A DNA stretch of 64,000 bases from Aphrocallistes beatrix. Lineage: Eukaryota; Porifera; Hexactinellida; Sceptrulophora; Aphrocallistidae. The position numbers were made by a program, and so were the translations under genes. Under the pieces are notes generated by a model. That model saw nothing but the letters and a program-made list of their open reading frames with translations, searched no databases and was not told where the DNA came from. The first letter of the stretch is position 1; each line of letters opens with the position of its first letter. Of the stretch, positions 1 through 11,292 are shown one piece after another. The DNA lies in the NCBI GenBank assembly GCA_963281255.1, contig OY725489.1, positions 3,286,001-3,350,000 on the forward strand, given 5' to 3'.

Positions 1-78
1 TAAACTTCCTGGGTTGTTTTGGTGTGAATTTTTAACAATTTTCAAAATTTCAAAAATCTGTCTGTTCATTAGTTAGAT

Positions 79-1687
79 CAGGGGTTCTCAACGGGGGCGC
101 TAGCGCCCCCCAGGGGGCGTTTGAAAAATCTAGGGGGGCGCTGAGAGTGAAAGGGGCGCTAGGGGGGCGCAAGGGGGGCGCTGAGGGGAACTTGGGCCCT
201 GGAAGAAAAAATAAATTTTAGGGGGTATTTTCCCTTCTAAATAACATATTGGTCAAATTGTATTATGAAAGTATAACATAAATCACTTGTAGATGTGGTT
301 TCAAGTAATATTTATCGAATTACAACTAACAATTGCTATTCGCCAGATCTCTAGTTACGGATACGAGGGGAGTATCTATATTTGAAGTTGTTCGATCGTT
401 TTTTGACTATCATAATATTCCTTTGTCGAACATTATTGCATGCTCAATGGATGGTGCACCTTCAATGATAGGTTGTTACCGAGGATTTATTGCTTTGTTA
501 AAGAAGGCAGTTCCCAACGTGTTTACCATACACTGTGTAATTCACCGACAGCACTTAGTTGCCAAGAATCTTAGTGAGAAACTCAATGTCTCACTCCAAT
601 TCGTTATTACAGCAGTTAATGCTATCAAGACACGTGCTCTCAAAGACCGTCTTTTCCGACAGCTTTGCCATGAGAATGCTGAACAATTTGGATGTCTCCT
701 TCTCCACACAGAAGTCAGATGGTTGTCGAAGGGAAACTGTTTAAAACGGTTCAATGAACTATTTGATACAATAATCCAGTTCATGGATGATGTCAATCCA
801 AAGTTAGGTCATGATATCAGTATCCGAAAGCATGATATCGCATATCTAGCTGACATATTTGATAAATTGAATTCACTCAATTTGCAACTTCAAAGCCAAA
901 ATGTTAATTTGATAAGAACTAAATCTGCCGTTTTATCATTTATAAATCGACTAACTCTGTATAAACAGAACCTCTGCCGTAGAGAGTTTTATCAATTCGC
1001 TTATCTGCAAGCAGTTCCAGATGTCACTGATGATCAACTGCGAGTATATGCTTCGCATATTGAATCAATCAAGGAAGATATGCTGATCCGGTTTAAGGAC
1101 CTGGGAGAGCTCAATGTACCAGATTGGGTGGTTAACCTTTTTACTGCAGATCTAGAGAAGGTGGAGATTGAAATCCAAGAAGTATTAGCTGAGCTACAGG
1201 CTGATATTGAAGCTCGAATAGAGTTTGGCCAACATGATTTCTCGACCTTCTGGGTACAAAAGAAAAATATCTTACGTTGGCCGCAGTTATGGGAAAGGTC
1301 AAAGCTTTTGATCATCGCATTTCCAACTTCATATTTAGTTGAGAAGGGATTCAGTACAGTAATGGGACTTCATACTAAGCAGCGAAATCGGGTGGATATA
1401 GTGATAAACGGCGACCTACGTTTAATGTTGACGAATTTTGAGCCTGATGTAGCGAAACTTGCTGGTGATCATCCACCTCAGGGTTCCCATTAACTATGAA
1501 TCTCAAGGATAAATTACTAGAATTTGAATTGGAACTACATTGATTGACAATTATTACAGTATACTTGACATAGTATTAATCATGATTCTAAAATTCCTAA
1601 GGTTACAAATTACAACTAGAAGGGGGGCGCTGAAAGAATTTATATGGACCAAAGGGGGCGTCAAAAGAAAAAGGTTGAGAACCACTG
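79..1687 (+). mobile_element. hAT transposon with 8-bp TSD, internally deleted
   Basis: The ends are imperfect inverted repeats (CAGGGGTTCTCAAC at the left; the right end is GTTGAGAACCACTG, so one mismatch). They are flanked by a perfect 8-bp duplication AGTTAGAT at 71-78 and 1688-1695. G-rich subterminal sequence (repeats of GGGGGGCGC) lies at both ends, as in many animal hAT elements. The related copy at 8858-9152 has a single AGTTAGAT and no insertion. Length is 1609 bp, too short for a full transposase, so part of the 5' coding region has been lost. Confidence 0.9.
333..1493 (+). pseudogene. hAT transposase C-terminal two thirds (ZBED5/SCAND3-like)
   Basis: An uninterrupted 386-codon frame encodes the catalytic core and C-terminus of a hAT transposase related to the vertebrate ZBED5/SCAND3/FAM200 group. 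Visible landmarks are an acidic motif in SMDGAPSMIG (about residue 40), the Cys/His motif IHCVIHRQH (about 66-74), the conserved Trp in EVRWLSKGN (about 128), and the C-terminal dimerisation region with FPTSYLVEKGFS and a following RLMLTNFEPD. The N-terminal BED zinc finger and the first part of the core are absent, and the frame has no convincing ATG, so this is a 5'-deleted copy and not a working gene. The absence of stop codons suggests the deletion is fairly recent. Confidence 0.85.
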
Positions 1688-1926
1688 AGTTAGATCATTG
1701 ATTTATGAATGAATTTGAAAAGTTTCTAAAGGATTGTAAGCATATCGTGTGCGGTTTTTCCTTGTAAAATCACTCAATTTTTTAAAAAAAGTTTTTAACT
1801 GTTGAATTATTTCAATTATTAATGCAGTTTTGCGGATAACTCTGCGATTCAAATCTACACTGAAAAAATTAAATGAATCGGTTGAAAAAGTCAAAAGTTA
1901 GCAATTATAGGAAAGGCCAACCTTAA

Positions 1927-2392
1927 GTCGATATCTTTAAAACGGAGTTATGATTGGTTTGGATATACTACAGGTGGAGGGGAAATGTGTCCGTTCCCAG
2001 TGGCAGTTGATACTGTGGCACTTACTACACCAATGAAATCATCAATTTTCAAGTTAACATATTTAATCGGGTTTTCAAACTTTGATCTAGAAGAACAAGG
2101 TTTATTGTCGGATTTTTGGGCGTTTGTCATGAGGTGGTAGAAAAAAGTGGCATAAATTTGTGGACAATTTATAGGGTTTAAAACATTGTATTTTCAAACT
2201 ATAGATGAGCTAGAATCAAAAACTCAACGGTTATGGATATATCTCATCAAGGAAACAAAGATGAGCACAGCAGATTTTTGATATATCTCTTTAATAAAGA
2301 ATATTGCAATTTAAAACCCTCGAAAATTCTATTTCTAAATAGTGTAAAGTAATTCAAAAAAATAATCCCAAAAATTATCTTATTTGAGCTTC
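1927..2392. other. No gene seen
   Basis: AT-rich sequence after the end of the TTAA element. I see no long frame, no repeat shared with the rest of the window and no RNA gene. Confidence 0.5.
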
Positions 2393-2576
2393 CATTTTAG
2401 ACAGGGCATATAGTCCAACAAATTAATAAACATGCTAATGTTTGTTTTCTCACCTGATTATGATAAACCAGGCCATGGACTTTGGAAATCCGCCGTATAC
2501 TGTTTTAGTTAGGCCTTAAAAATTTTTTTGCGATGACGGAATTTTGGCCGAAAATATTGTTCGGACAGAGTCCCCC
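2393..2576. repeat. TTAA-edge repeat, copy 1
   Basis: About 185 bp are near-identical to 4515-4698. Both copies stop at the sequence GGACAGAGTCCCCC followed by TTAA and then diverge. This looks like one end of a TTAA-target element whose other end is not recognised here. Confidence 0.6.
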
Positions 2577-3064
2577 TTAACGTCGAAAGCTAGGTGTCGA
2601 ACTCCCGTACTCGTGCCGAGCTGCATTGCTGTTACTCTTTCTATGATGCATCCTCCCCTCGCACCTGCGACTGAATCCTTCCAATGTTCTCCCAGCTTGA
2701 CGCGGCGCTATCTGTTCCCAATCAAATGCAGTCCCGCCAAACCGGGGCAAAGACTTCCTGCCCTGAATTACCGTCCTTGCTTCCGTGTCCTGCACTTTAA
2801 GGTCCTCATCTACAATTTGGCTGTCATCGATATCGACCGAAACTCAGAATCTTCCACAAACCCTTAGAGGTGAGTTCCCCACACCAAAAATTTTGGAATT
2901 GATAGGCTGATAACGGATATGAATTTGGCATGCAGTATTCTTATCCATCACGTAAGGGTAGGCGCCTGTACCAAGCATCGCCTCTGTCAGGTTCCAGTCT
3001 ATCCGGATTGGCACAATTACTGATGTTTCGTTGCTATCAACGGAAGGACAGGAGGTATGGTAAA
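2577..3064. other. Less AT-rich unique stretch, function unknown
   Basis: Base composition is closer to 50 percent GC than the surroundings. Short open frames occur on both strands (2544-2867 plus; 2577-2795 minus) but neither resembles a family I know. A donor-like AGGTGAGT sits at about 2868-2875 on the plus strand directly after a stop codon. It may be a decayed coding region. Confidence 0.3.
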
Positions 3065-3328
3065 CTACACGACGTGATTATCCTCTAGAGTACCCACGAA
3101 TGTCGTGCCATCTCTGACCACATTTCCCGCAGTACCTCTCCAGGCATTGTCCCATAAAGTATCATGTCGACCCGCAAATATAGCAGCGAATGTTCCTTGT
3201 GCTGTGTCCTCCTTGAGTTCTCCAAGATACTTGGTGCCTCTCCATAGATCCCAAGTGATCAGCCAAATGCTGGTCTGATCAGCATTTGTAATCAAAACCA
3301 GCATGATCAGAGTGAATTCAAAACTCAT
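3065..3328 (-). CDS. Candidate secreted protein or first exon, not recognised
   Basis: A minus-strand ATG opens an 87-codon frame whose first ~16 residues (MSFEFTLIMLVLITNA) look like a signal peptide, followed by a Trp- and Gly-rich stretch. A second minus-strand frame continues to about 2890 in another phase, so a frameshift or splice may connect them. I do not recognise the protein. It could be a chance frame in a less AT-rich stretch; no polyA signal or clear splice site anchors it. Confidence 0.3.
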   Translation of the reverse strand: MSFEFTLIMLVLITNADQTSIWLITWDLWRGTKYLGELKEDTAQGTFAAIFAGRHDTLWDNAWRGTAGNVVRDGTTFVGTLEDNHVV

Positions 3329-3890
3329 TTTACTCTATTGTTGCTTAAATTATTTATTCAATCTCATAAATACTTAATTTCTACAATATTTTAGCTACTT
3401 TTGATAGCATTTTAATGCCTAATTCCATTTATATAGACATTTTTGAATTTATGACTGTGTCAGGACCAGCATTTGGATCCTTCCAATTTGGGATCTATGC
3501 CTCTCTCCAGGAATGGAGCCTTATTCCGTATTGCTGCCAACGGGAGAGATGACGAAGTGTATTAACTTCCGATAAGTCTGTTTCTCCTCCGAAGTTGTGT
3601 CGACGCTCCTAGGTCTAGCAATCGTAATCCACTCCGGTGCTACTTTATCGACTAGACTCAACGATGATATATAGTTCAGGTCCCGGTAGCCATAGTCTAA
3701 CGCTGGGCCGGATTACCCAACGGACCAATGGGCCCTGGGCCTCTGAACTCAGGGGGCCTCGTTGGCTGGCACGCCAAGAGAAATAGTGGGTATTCTCTCA
3801 GGGGTGTTGAATATTCTAAGATTACTAGTCGTCTTTATGTATACATATTTTGGACTATTTATTCTAACTAATATAGTATATTATTTTTTA
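3329..3890. other. No gene; possible hAT end relic near 3708
   Basis: A GC-richer segment from about 3440 to 3766 includes GGGCCGGATTACCC, a sequence of the kind found at ends of degraded hAT elements. No partner end or duplication was found. Nothing else is recognised. Confidence 0.3.
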
Positions 3891-3992
3891 TTTATTATAA
3901 TTATAATTATAATTATAATTATAATTATAATTATTATTATGATTATTATTATTATTATGATTATGATTATGATTATTATTATTATTATTATG

Positions 3993-4035
<43 letters not shown>

Positions 4036-4063
4036 ATTATTAATTATTATTATTATTATTGTA
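3891..4063 (+). repeat. TAA/TAT-type microsatellite
   Basis: A long run of (TATAAT)n passes into (TTA)n with interspersed TGA units. The long Ile/Met frame seen through it is simply the translation of this repeat. Confidence 0.95.
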
Positions 4064-4514
4064 ATCCTAATTCTTACAATTTTTCAATATCTCGAATTTA
4101 AACTTAGTCGAATTTAAATTAAGCAGAATCTAAATTAAGAAGAAATTTAAATTAAGCAGAAATTTTTAATTTAAATTAAGAAGAAATTAAAAAGAATCGA
4201 ATTTAAACTTAGACAATTCTGGTTTTTACAATATCGGCCGTGCTTGGCGTGCACAGAAGTTCACGCCCGTATAAATCGAGGCGTTCTCGAGCCCATTTTT
4301 ATGCTTTAATTCCTATATGATAAGCTATATCTTCTAGTTGACTAAATCGAAAAGTTATCAATATTTTTCGATGAAATTTTCAGTGTCGTTTTTTCAAGAG
4401 GTTATTGCGAAAAATGCACGCCTTCGTAAAACATAGATTTGAGAATAAGAAGCAGATTATAATTGTTTTTCTCTTCAAACATTCGTACAAGATGGTTTAA
4501 AATTGAAAATGAGC
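4064..4514. other. No gene; short degenerate AT repeats
   Basis: From about 4085 to 4215 a degenerate AATTTAAATTAAG-like unit recurs several times. The remainder has no recognisable feature. Confidence 0.5.
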
Positions 4515-4698
4515 GAAATAGACATGGCATTTAATCCAACAAACTAACAAACATGCTAATGTTTGTTTTCTCACCTGATTATGATAAACCAGTCCATGGG
4601 CTTTGGAAATCCACCTTATACTTTTTTAGTTAGGCCATAAACAAAGTTTGTTGGATGACTGAATTTTGGCCGAAAATATTGTTCGGACAGAGTCCCCC
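4515..4698. repeat. TTAA-edge repeat, copy 2
   Basis: Second copy of the repeat at 2393-2576, same orientation, again ending in GGACAGAGTCCCCC and TTAA (4699-4702). Confidence 0.6.
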
Positions 4699-5383
4699 TT
4701 AACGACAACTTTCTCAAATCAAGTTCTACCTCTTTTTAATGATGATATTCGTGATCAAAGTTGAATCTCCAACAATTTGATATACATATTGACCATGTTC
4801 ACCGAACTTTACTTCAGGAATGTTGTTAGATTCCTAACATTCCATTCTCAAACTTCGTTTCCACCATATCGAGTGACACCTTGTTTTGTTCCGCTAGTCT
4901 TCCTAAGGCTAACTAGACCCATTACAACCTTCTAGATGGCGAATTGACATAATTGGGGTGGGTCTCATTATCACTAACAATCCATCGAGCGGTACTTCTT
5001 GTCAAATACCGGTAATGCCGTTTCATTTTGACGATTATTATGCAGATCATTATAAAATTCGTTATTTCTAAGCTTTTAGGTTTATATGTCCAAGTGTTGC
5101 AACAACCCGGTGTCATAGTGCCAGGTGTCGCCCACTAATCTAGGGCCACAAGACCTGTGGCACTAGTTCAGTTGTTCACAGGACCTATGGAGCAATTGGG
5201 CAATTTGGTGCAACATTGGGGGGCACCAATGCAACTGTACTAGTGCAAATAATCGATGATACTACTTGTAAGTAATATAAACTCTGAAAATGGGTATTAA
5301 TTGTTATAGGTTAACATGACTTCTCTAAGCGAGCATTTCATCTTTTAACACAAAATGTTTGCCCCTCCCCTGGCTACGACACT

Positions 5384-5875
5384 GCATTAGTTTAGTCTCC
5401 TGCGATCATTGATCGCATGATCACGATTGCGATACTTTTTTGACGATCGAGTGAGGATCGGCTATCTCTTTTTACAGAGTAATCGAATGAAGCGTCGTAA
5501 TTCTTCTTTGCATAAAAAATTCTGATCTTATTTTCGAGCATTTTCAATTAATACAATGTTAATGGAAAATTTTGGAGTATTATTAAAACACTATATTAAT
5601 TATGAAAATGTGTAGCTCAACCGTTTCAAGAAGTCAGTTTTTCATAACAATATCTATCAATCATAAAACTATGAGTTAACAGATTAAATATCTGTTGACT
5701 GGTCTTGTGATTTATAGTGTTGTGAATTTTATCTTTAAAATGATCGTAAATCGATCGATGAAGGGTTCGCATTGCCTTTTAATTAAAGCTAGGATCGTAG
5801 ACATGATCTTCGATCATTTTCCAAGCAATGATCAGGATCGTGATCGCGATCCTTTTATTGGTGATCAACTAATGC
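5384..5875. mobile_element. GATC-rich palindromic MITE
   Basis: Imperfect inverted ends (GCATTAGTT... at the left and ...AACTAATGC at the right) enclose many overlapping GATC palindromes, for example GATCGCATGATCACGATTGC and GATCGTGATCGCGATCC. No transposase is present. No clean duplication is visible, so the superfamily is open. Confidence 0.5.
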
Positions 5876-5907
5876 CCTAGTAAGATGTCCCCCCGGAATT
5901 GTGACAC

Positions 5908-6332
5908 CAGAGTTGCACGCGGGGCAGGTCGGCCTGCAAGCCAGCGGGCAGACTTTTCACATCGGCCAGGGGGCCGTGCGGGCCATCCAGAAACGACTCC
6001 CCCGCTATGACCTGAACATTTTTTTATTGTCACTAGTTACCACAATTAGGGAATATTTAGAAGTAAATGGAAATAAGGTTAGGTAAGTTTTCATCTACAT
6101 TAGTTTCCAGAAACTCAGTTCATATATAAAATATTAACTTATCATATTAATTGTTAAGGGTGACCATAGCTTCTCAAGAATCTTTGCTTATCCTTGCCTC
6201 ATGAGGGCCTAAAATATATATGTGGCCTTTTTGCGTGCCAATAACTTGTTTGCGGGCTGTGGTGCGGGCCACGGGCCGAGCTGGCATAATGTTGCGGGCA
6301 CGGTCACAAATTTCGGCCCGCGTGAAACTCTG
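5908..6332. mobile_element. GC-rich hAT-like MITE
   Basis: The ends CAGAGTTGCACGCGGGGC and GGCCCGCGTGAAACTCTG are inverted repeats. The left flank TGTGACAC (5900-5907) recurs at 6339-6346, displaced by a short TG expansion, which fits an 8-bp hAT duplication with later repeat slippage. A related element lies at 36229-36860. Confidence 0.6.
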
Positions 6333-6554
6333 TGTGTGTGTGACACTAGAGCAGGAGGAGTTCTTAAACGGGGGGGGGGAGAATTTCTGGATTTTTGGTG
6401 GGGATGCTAAATTATATCATAGAAGTACAGTGATACTAAGAGATAAGAGAAATGTCGCTAAAATACAAAACAATTTTACCATCTTGTAACGTTTAAAGCA
6501 ATTTTCATACTTGGTTTCAGTCTTTTGCGATGACTTTTAATACGAGCGGAAATA

Positions 6555-6741
6555 CAGTTGACTACGCTTAATAGAGCCACATTCGTCAGAGGAATCTTCA
6601 CCCAATTAAGCGGAGAACCCTATTAACCGAAAATATTTTATGTTAGCTTCTATGTATTAGGAAGATTTGGTTCCTTGAAAATTTACCTGTTTAACCAGGT
6701 TGACCCGATTAATCGGTGGCTCTATTAAGCGGAGCTATCTG
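6555..6741. mobile_element. Tigger/pogo-like MITE, TA target
   Basis: The ends match as inverted repeats (CAGTTGACTACGCTTAATAG and its counterpart ending CTCTATTAAGCGGAGCTATCTG) with TA on each side (6553-6554, 6742-6743). Length 187 bp and no coding capacity. Confidence 0.75.
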
Positions 6742-6752
6742 TATCATTATTG

Positions 6753-6800
6753 GGTAGCATAATGGGGGAAATCGTGCAAATAAGGTTAAGAACCACTGAA
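6753..6800. mobile_element. hAT 3' end relic
   Basis: The sequence ends in AAGGTTAAGAACCACTG, matching the right end of the MITE at 18342-18804 and close to that of the hAT at 79-1687. No left end is seen. Confidence 0.5.
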
Positions 6801-7365
6801 CTAGAGTGAAGAGTCTCTCATGAAGTCTGGTCCTAGAACCTTGATATTTATTTAGTTTTGACTTAGTTTTGCTTTCGTGAATGCTTAGAAAGAACGAATT
6901 ATATAATGATCTGCATTAACCTCGAATGACATGGGGTACAATTAATTGATAGATTAGACCCGCATCTTTGTGGCTTCCCCGCCCAAAAAACCACACGCCC
7001 ACTCTGAAGCCATATGAAGGATGTGCCATTTGTGGGTTTTAATAATTGTCAAATATAAGACGGCATAAACGGAATTTGACAAGAAGTACCGCTCGATGGA
7101 TTGTTAGTGAGAATGAGACCCATCCCAATTATGTCAATTCACCATCTAGAAGGTTGTAATTGGTCTAGTTAGCCTTAGGAAGACTAGCGAAGCAAAACAA
7201 GGTGTCACTCGATATGGTGGAAACGATGTTTGAGAATGGAATGTTAGGAATGCAACAATATTCCTGAAGTAAAAGTTCGGTGAACATGGTCAATATGCAT
7301 ATCGAATTGTTTGAAATTCAACGTTGAAAAAGAGGTAGAACTTGATTTGAGAAAGGTATCATTAA

Positions 7366-9152
7366 GGTTGGCCTTTCCTATGGGAATATTGTTTTTAATC
7401 AAAAATCAACCAAAAGACCTTTTTAACCATTTTTAGATACCTAAAGGGGTTCTAAACCTCAATTTCGATTTTCAGAATTTCAAAGCCAATATTTTTCCAC
7501 TTAGAGCCACTTGAACCACCTGGTGTCGCCCAAAGAAGGACACATTTTTGTATCATATCAATAACTTCTTTAAACAATGTCAGATCATAATTTTGATGCT
7601 AGATTCATGGTCAGCATTAAATTTCCAACAATTTGATATATATATTGGAAACATCCGGAGAAATTTTTTGACTGCGGGTCCCTAGCAACGACCAGGAATG
7701 TGAAAAAAATCCTGACCGTTGCTATGCACGGACATCCAAAAGATTCTCTAACTATGGTCAATATACATATCAAATTGCTGGAAATTCAATGAGGAACACG
7801 AATTGATGATTCAAATAATGATTTGACACGGTTAAAAAAGTTATTGTTCTTGGATTCCGGCGGGCACTATTGTATGTGGCTATTTTTGGGGGCCTAGCCA
7901 TCAATGACCACTTATTCACACTTTTGACGGTAAAAATTTTCCATATACCATATTTTGAAGTTTAGTACAGCTATAAGTTGTTGAATATGGATATTTGTAT
8001 GCTATTTAATAATCTAAAGCAGTTATACAGGGTGTAACAAAATTGATGCCCTATTACAGATGGTCAATCGGTTTTCAATTTGTTTTGAGTAAAATCTTGG
8101 CATGAGAGGTCTCTTGTAGCTTTTAGCACCGATAGTATTCCTTAATCAATCACTGATGTCCTTCTTAAACTAAAACGAAAAACTGGATTAGTTTTGACAA
8201 GAAAACTCCTACCAAACATGTCCGAATACATTTTCAAACAAAACGGTGCTCCTGCTCACAAGGCTATATGGACATAAAATTGGGGCAAACAACATCTAAA
8301 AGCATTCTGGACGAAAGGTACCTAGCCTGCCAACTCAGACTTGAATCCAATCGAGAATTTGTGGGCTATTGTGCAGAGCGGAGACGATGACATGGAAGAG
8401 GCAACGAATCTAAAAGTTCTTGAAAAACAGCTGATATTCGTATGGACGCAGTTAACCCCCGATATTTTAGAAAATCTTGTTAGTAGTATGCCTGAGAAGG
8501 TTTAAACATGTGCTAAATTTAATGGTGGAATTATTGGAAAGTGATTAATGAGCTGCGCCTTTCTAATCGAAAATTACTTTAACTAATTTGATAGGGCATC
8601 AATTTTGTTACACCCTGTATACGGATGGATATTGAGGGGCATATACTATAAATCTTTTTTAAAACCTATTTTCTGGGACTTTTTTTTCAGCAATTATAAA
8701 GTTGATGACTTTTTGAAAATTCAACCTAGGGACGAAAACTCAACGGTTTCTGATAGATCTCAAAGAGTAGAACATAATGAACAGACAGAATTTTGATATT
8801 AGGAATAAAAAGAGAATTATAAAAAAATAGTGTCAAAATTACTAAAAATATACCTCGGGTGTTTTGGTATGAATTTTTAACAATTTTCAAAATTTCAAAA
8901 ATATGTCTCTTCATTAGTTAGATTATCGATTTATGAATGAATTTGAAAAGTTTCTAAAAGATTGTAAGAATATTGTTTCATATTTTTTCCTTGTAAAATG
9001 ACCAAATTTTTTAAAAAATTTTTTTATCTGTTGCATTATTTCAATTATTAATGCAGTTTTGCAGATAACTCTGCGATTCAAATCTGCACTGAAAAAATTA
9101 AATGAATCGGTTGAAAAAGTCAAAAGTTAGCAATTATAGAAAAAGGACAACC
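7366..9152. mobile_element. TTAA-bounded element, copy B
   Basis: The left end GGTTGGCCTTTCCTAT (after TTAA 7362-7365) is the inverse of the right end ATAGAAAAAGGACAACC (before TTAA 9153-9156), with a few mismatches. It carries a Tc1-like insertion (8028-8617). Its 8858-9152 part is colinear with copy A and shows the pre-insertion site of the hAT at 79-1687. No transposase frame is present. Confidence 0.7.
8028..8617 (+). mobile_element. Tc1-like transposon remnant with TIRs and TA target
   Basis: About 27-bp inverted repeats starting CAGGGTGTAACAAAATTGAT are flanked by TA (8026-8027, 8618-8619). The interior keeps a degraded 3' half of a Tc1 transposase on the plus strand (about 8219-8510): a QNGAPAHKA-like second-Asp motif and an SDLNPIENLW motif with the third acidic residue, with stops between. 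The N-terminal half is deleted. Confidence 0.85.
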
Positions 9153-9177
9153 TTAATCAGAACAGCCCTACACAATT

Positions 9178-9414
9178 GAGAATAAAAATTTTAAATTACA
9201 GAAGTTTCCTCAGTTATATTCTGTTGTTTCTTACTTCGATCCCATAAAGGCACCTCGATACAATGTGAGGAAAGTCTGACACGTTTAAAATTGCGAAAAT
9301 GATGAAAATTTGTGCCAGACTATACTCATGTGGTATCGAGGTGCATTTATGGGAAGAAGTAAGCAACAACAGAATATAACTGAGGCAAACTTCTGGAATT
9401 TTAAATTTTTGACT
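9178..9414. mobile_element. Fold-back MITE, copy 1
   Basis: Arms of about 85 bp (9178-9263 and 9331-9414) are reverse complements with few differences, including ACAGAAGTTTCCTCAGTTAT and the matching GAGGCAAACTTCTGG side. A second copy lies at 10903-11138. No coding capacity. Confidence 0.8.
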
Positions 9415-10902
9415 CGCATTTTCAATTTTTTTTATTTATTTTATTATTTTTAACATCTTTTTCACTTTCGCTCTAGCAATGAGTACCCTAAATAGTAGAT
9501 TACAAAAAACCGTATCTCCAATATTGCGCTTTCCGCGCCTCAAGCTGACCAAAGTAAACAGATGTAGAGGTTTGAATCCTTTTTTTTTTACTTTACTAGT
9601 ATTAAATTTATATTATATATTTTTTGAATAATATTTTCCGTAATTTCTCGCGCGGTAGGAAATAATGGGTGATAGTTTGAAACATTGAAACGATAATATT
9701 GTAATAATTTATGTTTTATCACAATTTCCACTTAAAATTATATACAAGTACATCTTAGTTGACGTTAAAATTTTGGCTCATTTTGTCCACTACATTTATT
9801 TAACTATTCGAATTTTAGTCGTACATCACTCAAATTAACTTTTAATATGCAGGATTATTCTCCTGTGTGAATGAGGAATTCTCAAAGTAGTTCTGGTTGG
9901 ATTTTTAGCAATAATGTGAGAATCATTTGAAATTGCTTGAGACGCTATGAAATAATATCTTAATCCTATTGGAATTCCAAGTTCACTGCCCCATTTGCAA
10001 TGATTTAACTTCGGGCAACGATAGGATGGATTGATATAAGTTCGGCAACGAATCTAACTTTATGAGCAACAAAGCTGAGATAGGTGTGAGTGGAGCCACA
10101 CAACTCACTTTGTAAATCCTATAGAATTATTCATTGAATACTCAATGAAATATTAACAGAAATGTCTTGGGATGTGGTTAAATATCTTTACACGAAGGAA
10201 TTTAATCATAAAAAAGCAATTTCTGAACTTTTAACTAAAAAGATATGAAACATATTTATTTAAACTTGGGTTCAAAGATAGATCAAAGAATTCTGAACAA
10301 CTTTGTATCACCAAATTTTGATCGATCCTATCCAGTCTTTTCATAATTTAGTTTTAAAACCTAAGATCGTGTAAAATTTTTAAATTTTAGAGAAATTTCG
10401 ACCTCATTAATTAATTCTGACAAAACTATAAATAATACAATGATGAATTTTAGCATACTGATTTAATACATCTGTAAAAATATATATATTAGCGTATATT
10501 TTTAATCGGACTCATAGTGGCATTGTGGTGGTATGCAATGTGTTTATGCTTAGAATAAGAATATACGAGCCTCGTTTAATCGAAACTGAGTTCATCTTAT
10601 AGACCAAACGATGTGATATTATTTGTAAAATTTATTTTTTGTTAGACCCATTTCTTCTTTTTCTAATTATTAATTAAAATGGAAGTTCATTCAATAATAT
10701 TGTTTGAGTAGAATATTTCGTGTAAATTATATGCCTACAGCATATTCCCACCTCACGATGCCTATGGTAAGTACTAACTATGTCAATCACACTAGTAAGT
10801 GTCAAGTTTAACAATGAATAATTCCAATTATTTGGAATGCTTTTCTGACTTTTCAAATTTCTTTCGCAATTAATAGATGAGAGTGCAATTATTTAAAAAT
10901 AC
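9415..10902. other. No gene seen
   Basis: AT-rich, with homopolymer-like T and TA stretches (for example around 9425-9470 and 10480-10500). No feature is recognised on either strand. Confidence 0.5.
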
Positions 10903-11138
10903 AATAAAAAATTTTAATTACAGAAGTTTGCCTCCGTTATTTTAGGTTGTTTCTTACTACTTTTCCATAAAGGCACCTCGATAACATGTGAATATAGTCT
11001 GACACAATTATTATTGTTACGATGACGAGAATGTGTGTCAGACTATACTGACATGGTGACATGGTATGCCCTTTTGGGAAAGAAATAAGAAACAACATAA
11101 TATAACTGAGGCAAACTTTTGTAATTTTTTAAAAATAA
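10903..11138. mobile_element. Fold-back MITE, copy 2
   Basis: Same family as 9178-9414: matching arms, the same internal CACCTCGATA and GTCTGACAC landmarks, and similar length. Confidence 0.8.
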
Positions 11139-11292
11139 AACACAATTGTATTAGTGCCCTCTCCGAACCACCTGGATCCACCTAGGTTCAAAAACATCGA
11201 TGCATTCACACGTTAATAGAAAGGATTTGGGATTTTTAATATATTCTAATAGTATTGTGTTAATCACAGAGAAGAAACTATAGGAGCAACTA

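Larger units (their letters stand above)
1..1922. mobile_element. TTAA-bounded element, copy A (3' part, interrupted by a hAT)
   Basis: The sequence before 79 and after 1687 is colinear with 8858-9152, and both copies end in GGCCAACC or GGACAACC followed by TTAA (here 1923-1926). The 5' part lies outside the window. No coding capacity is seen apart from the inserted hAT. A TTAA target is typical of piggyBac-type transposition; assignment to that superfamily is an inference from the target only. Confidence 0.6.
4703..7361. mobile_element. Long-inverted-repeat element between two TTAA sites
   Basis: About 4703-5030 is the reverse complement of about 7065-7361, with only scattered differences by eye. 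Each outer edge abuts TTAA (4699-4702 and 7362-7365). Two explanations fit: one fold-back DNA element, or two members of the same family inserted in opposite directions. The interior contains several smaller MITEs and no transposase. Confidence 0.6.

Noticed and set aside
3762..4043. 93-aa Ile/Met-rich protein
   Set aside because: It is the translation of an ATT-type microsatellite.
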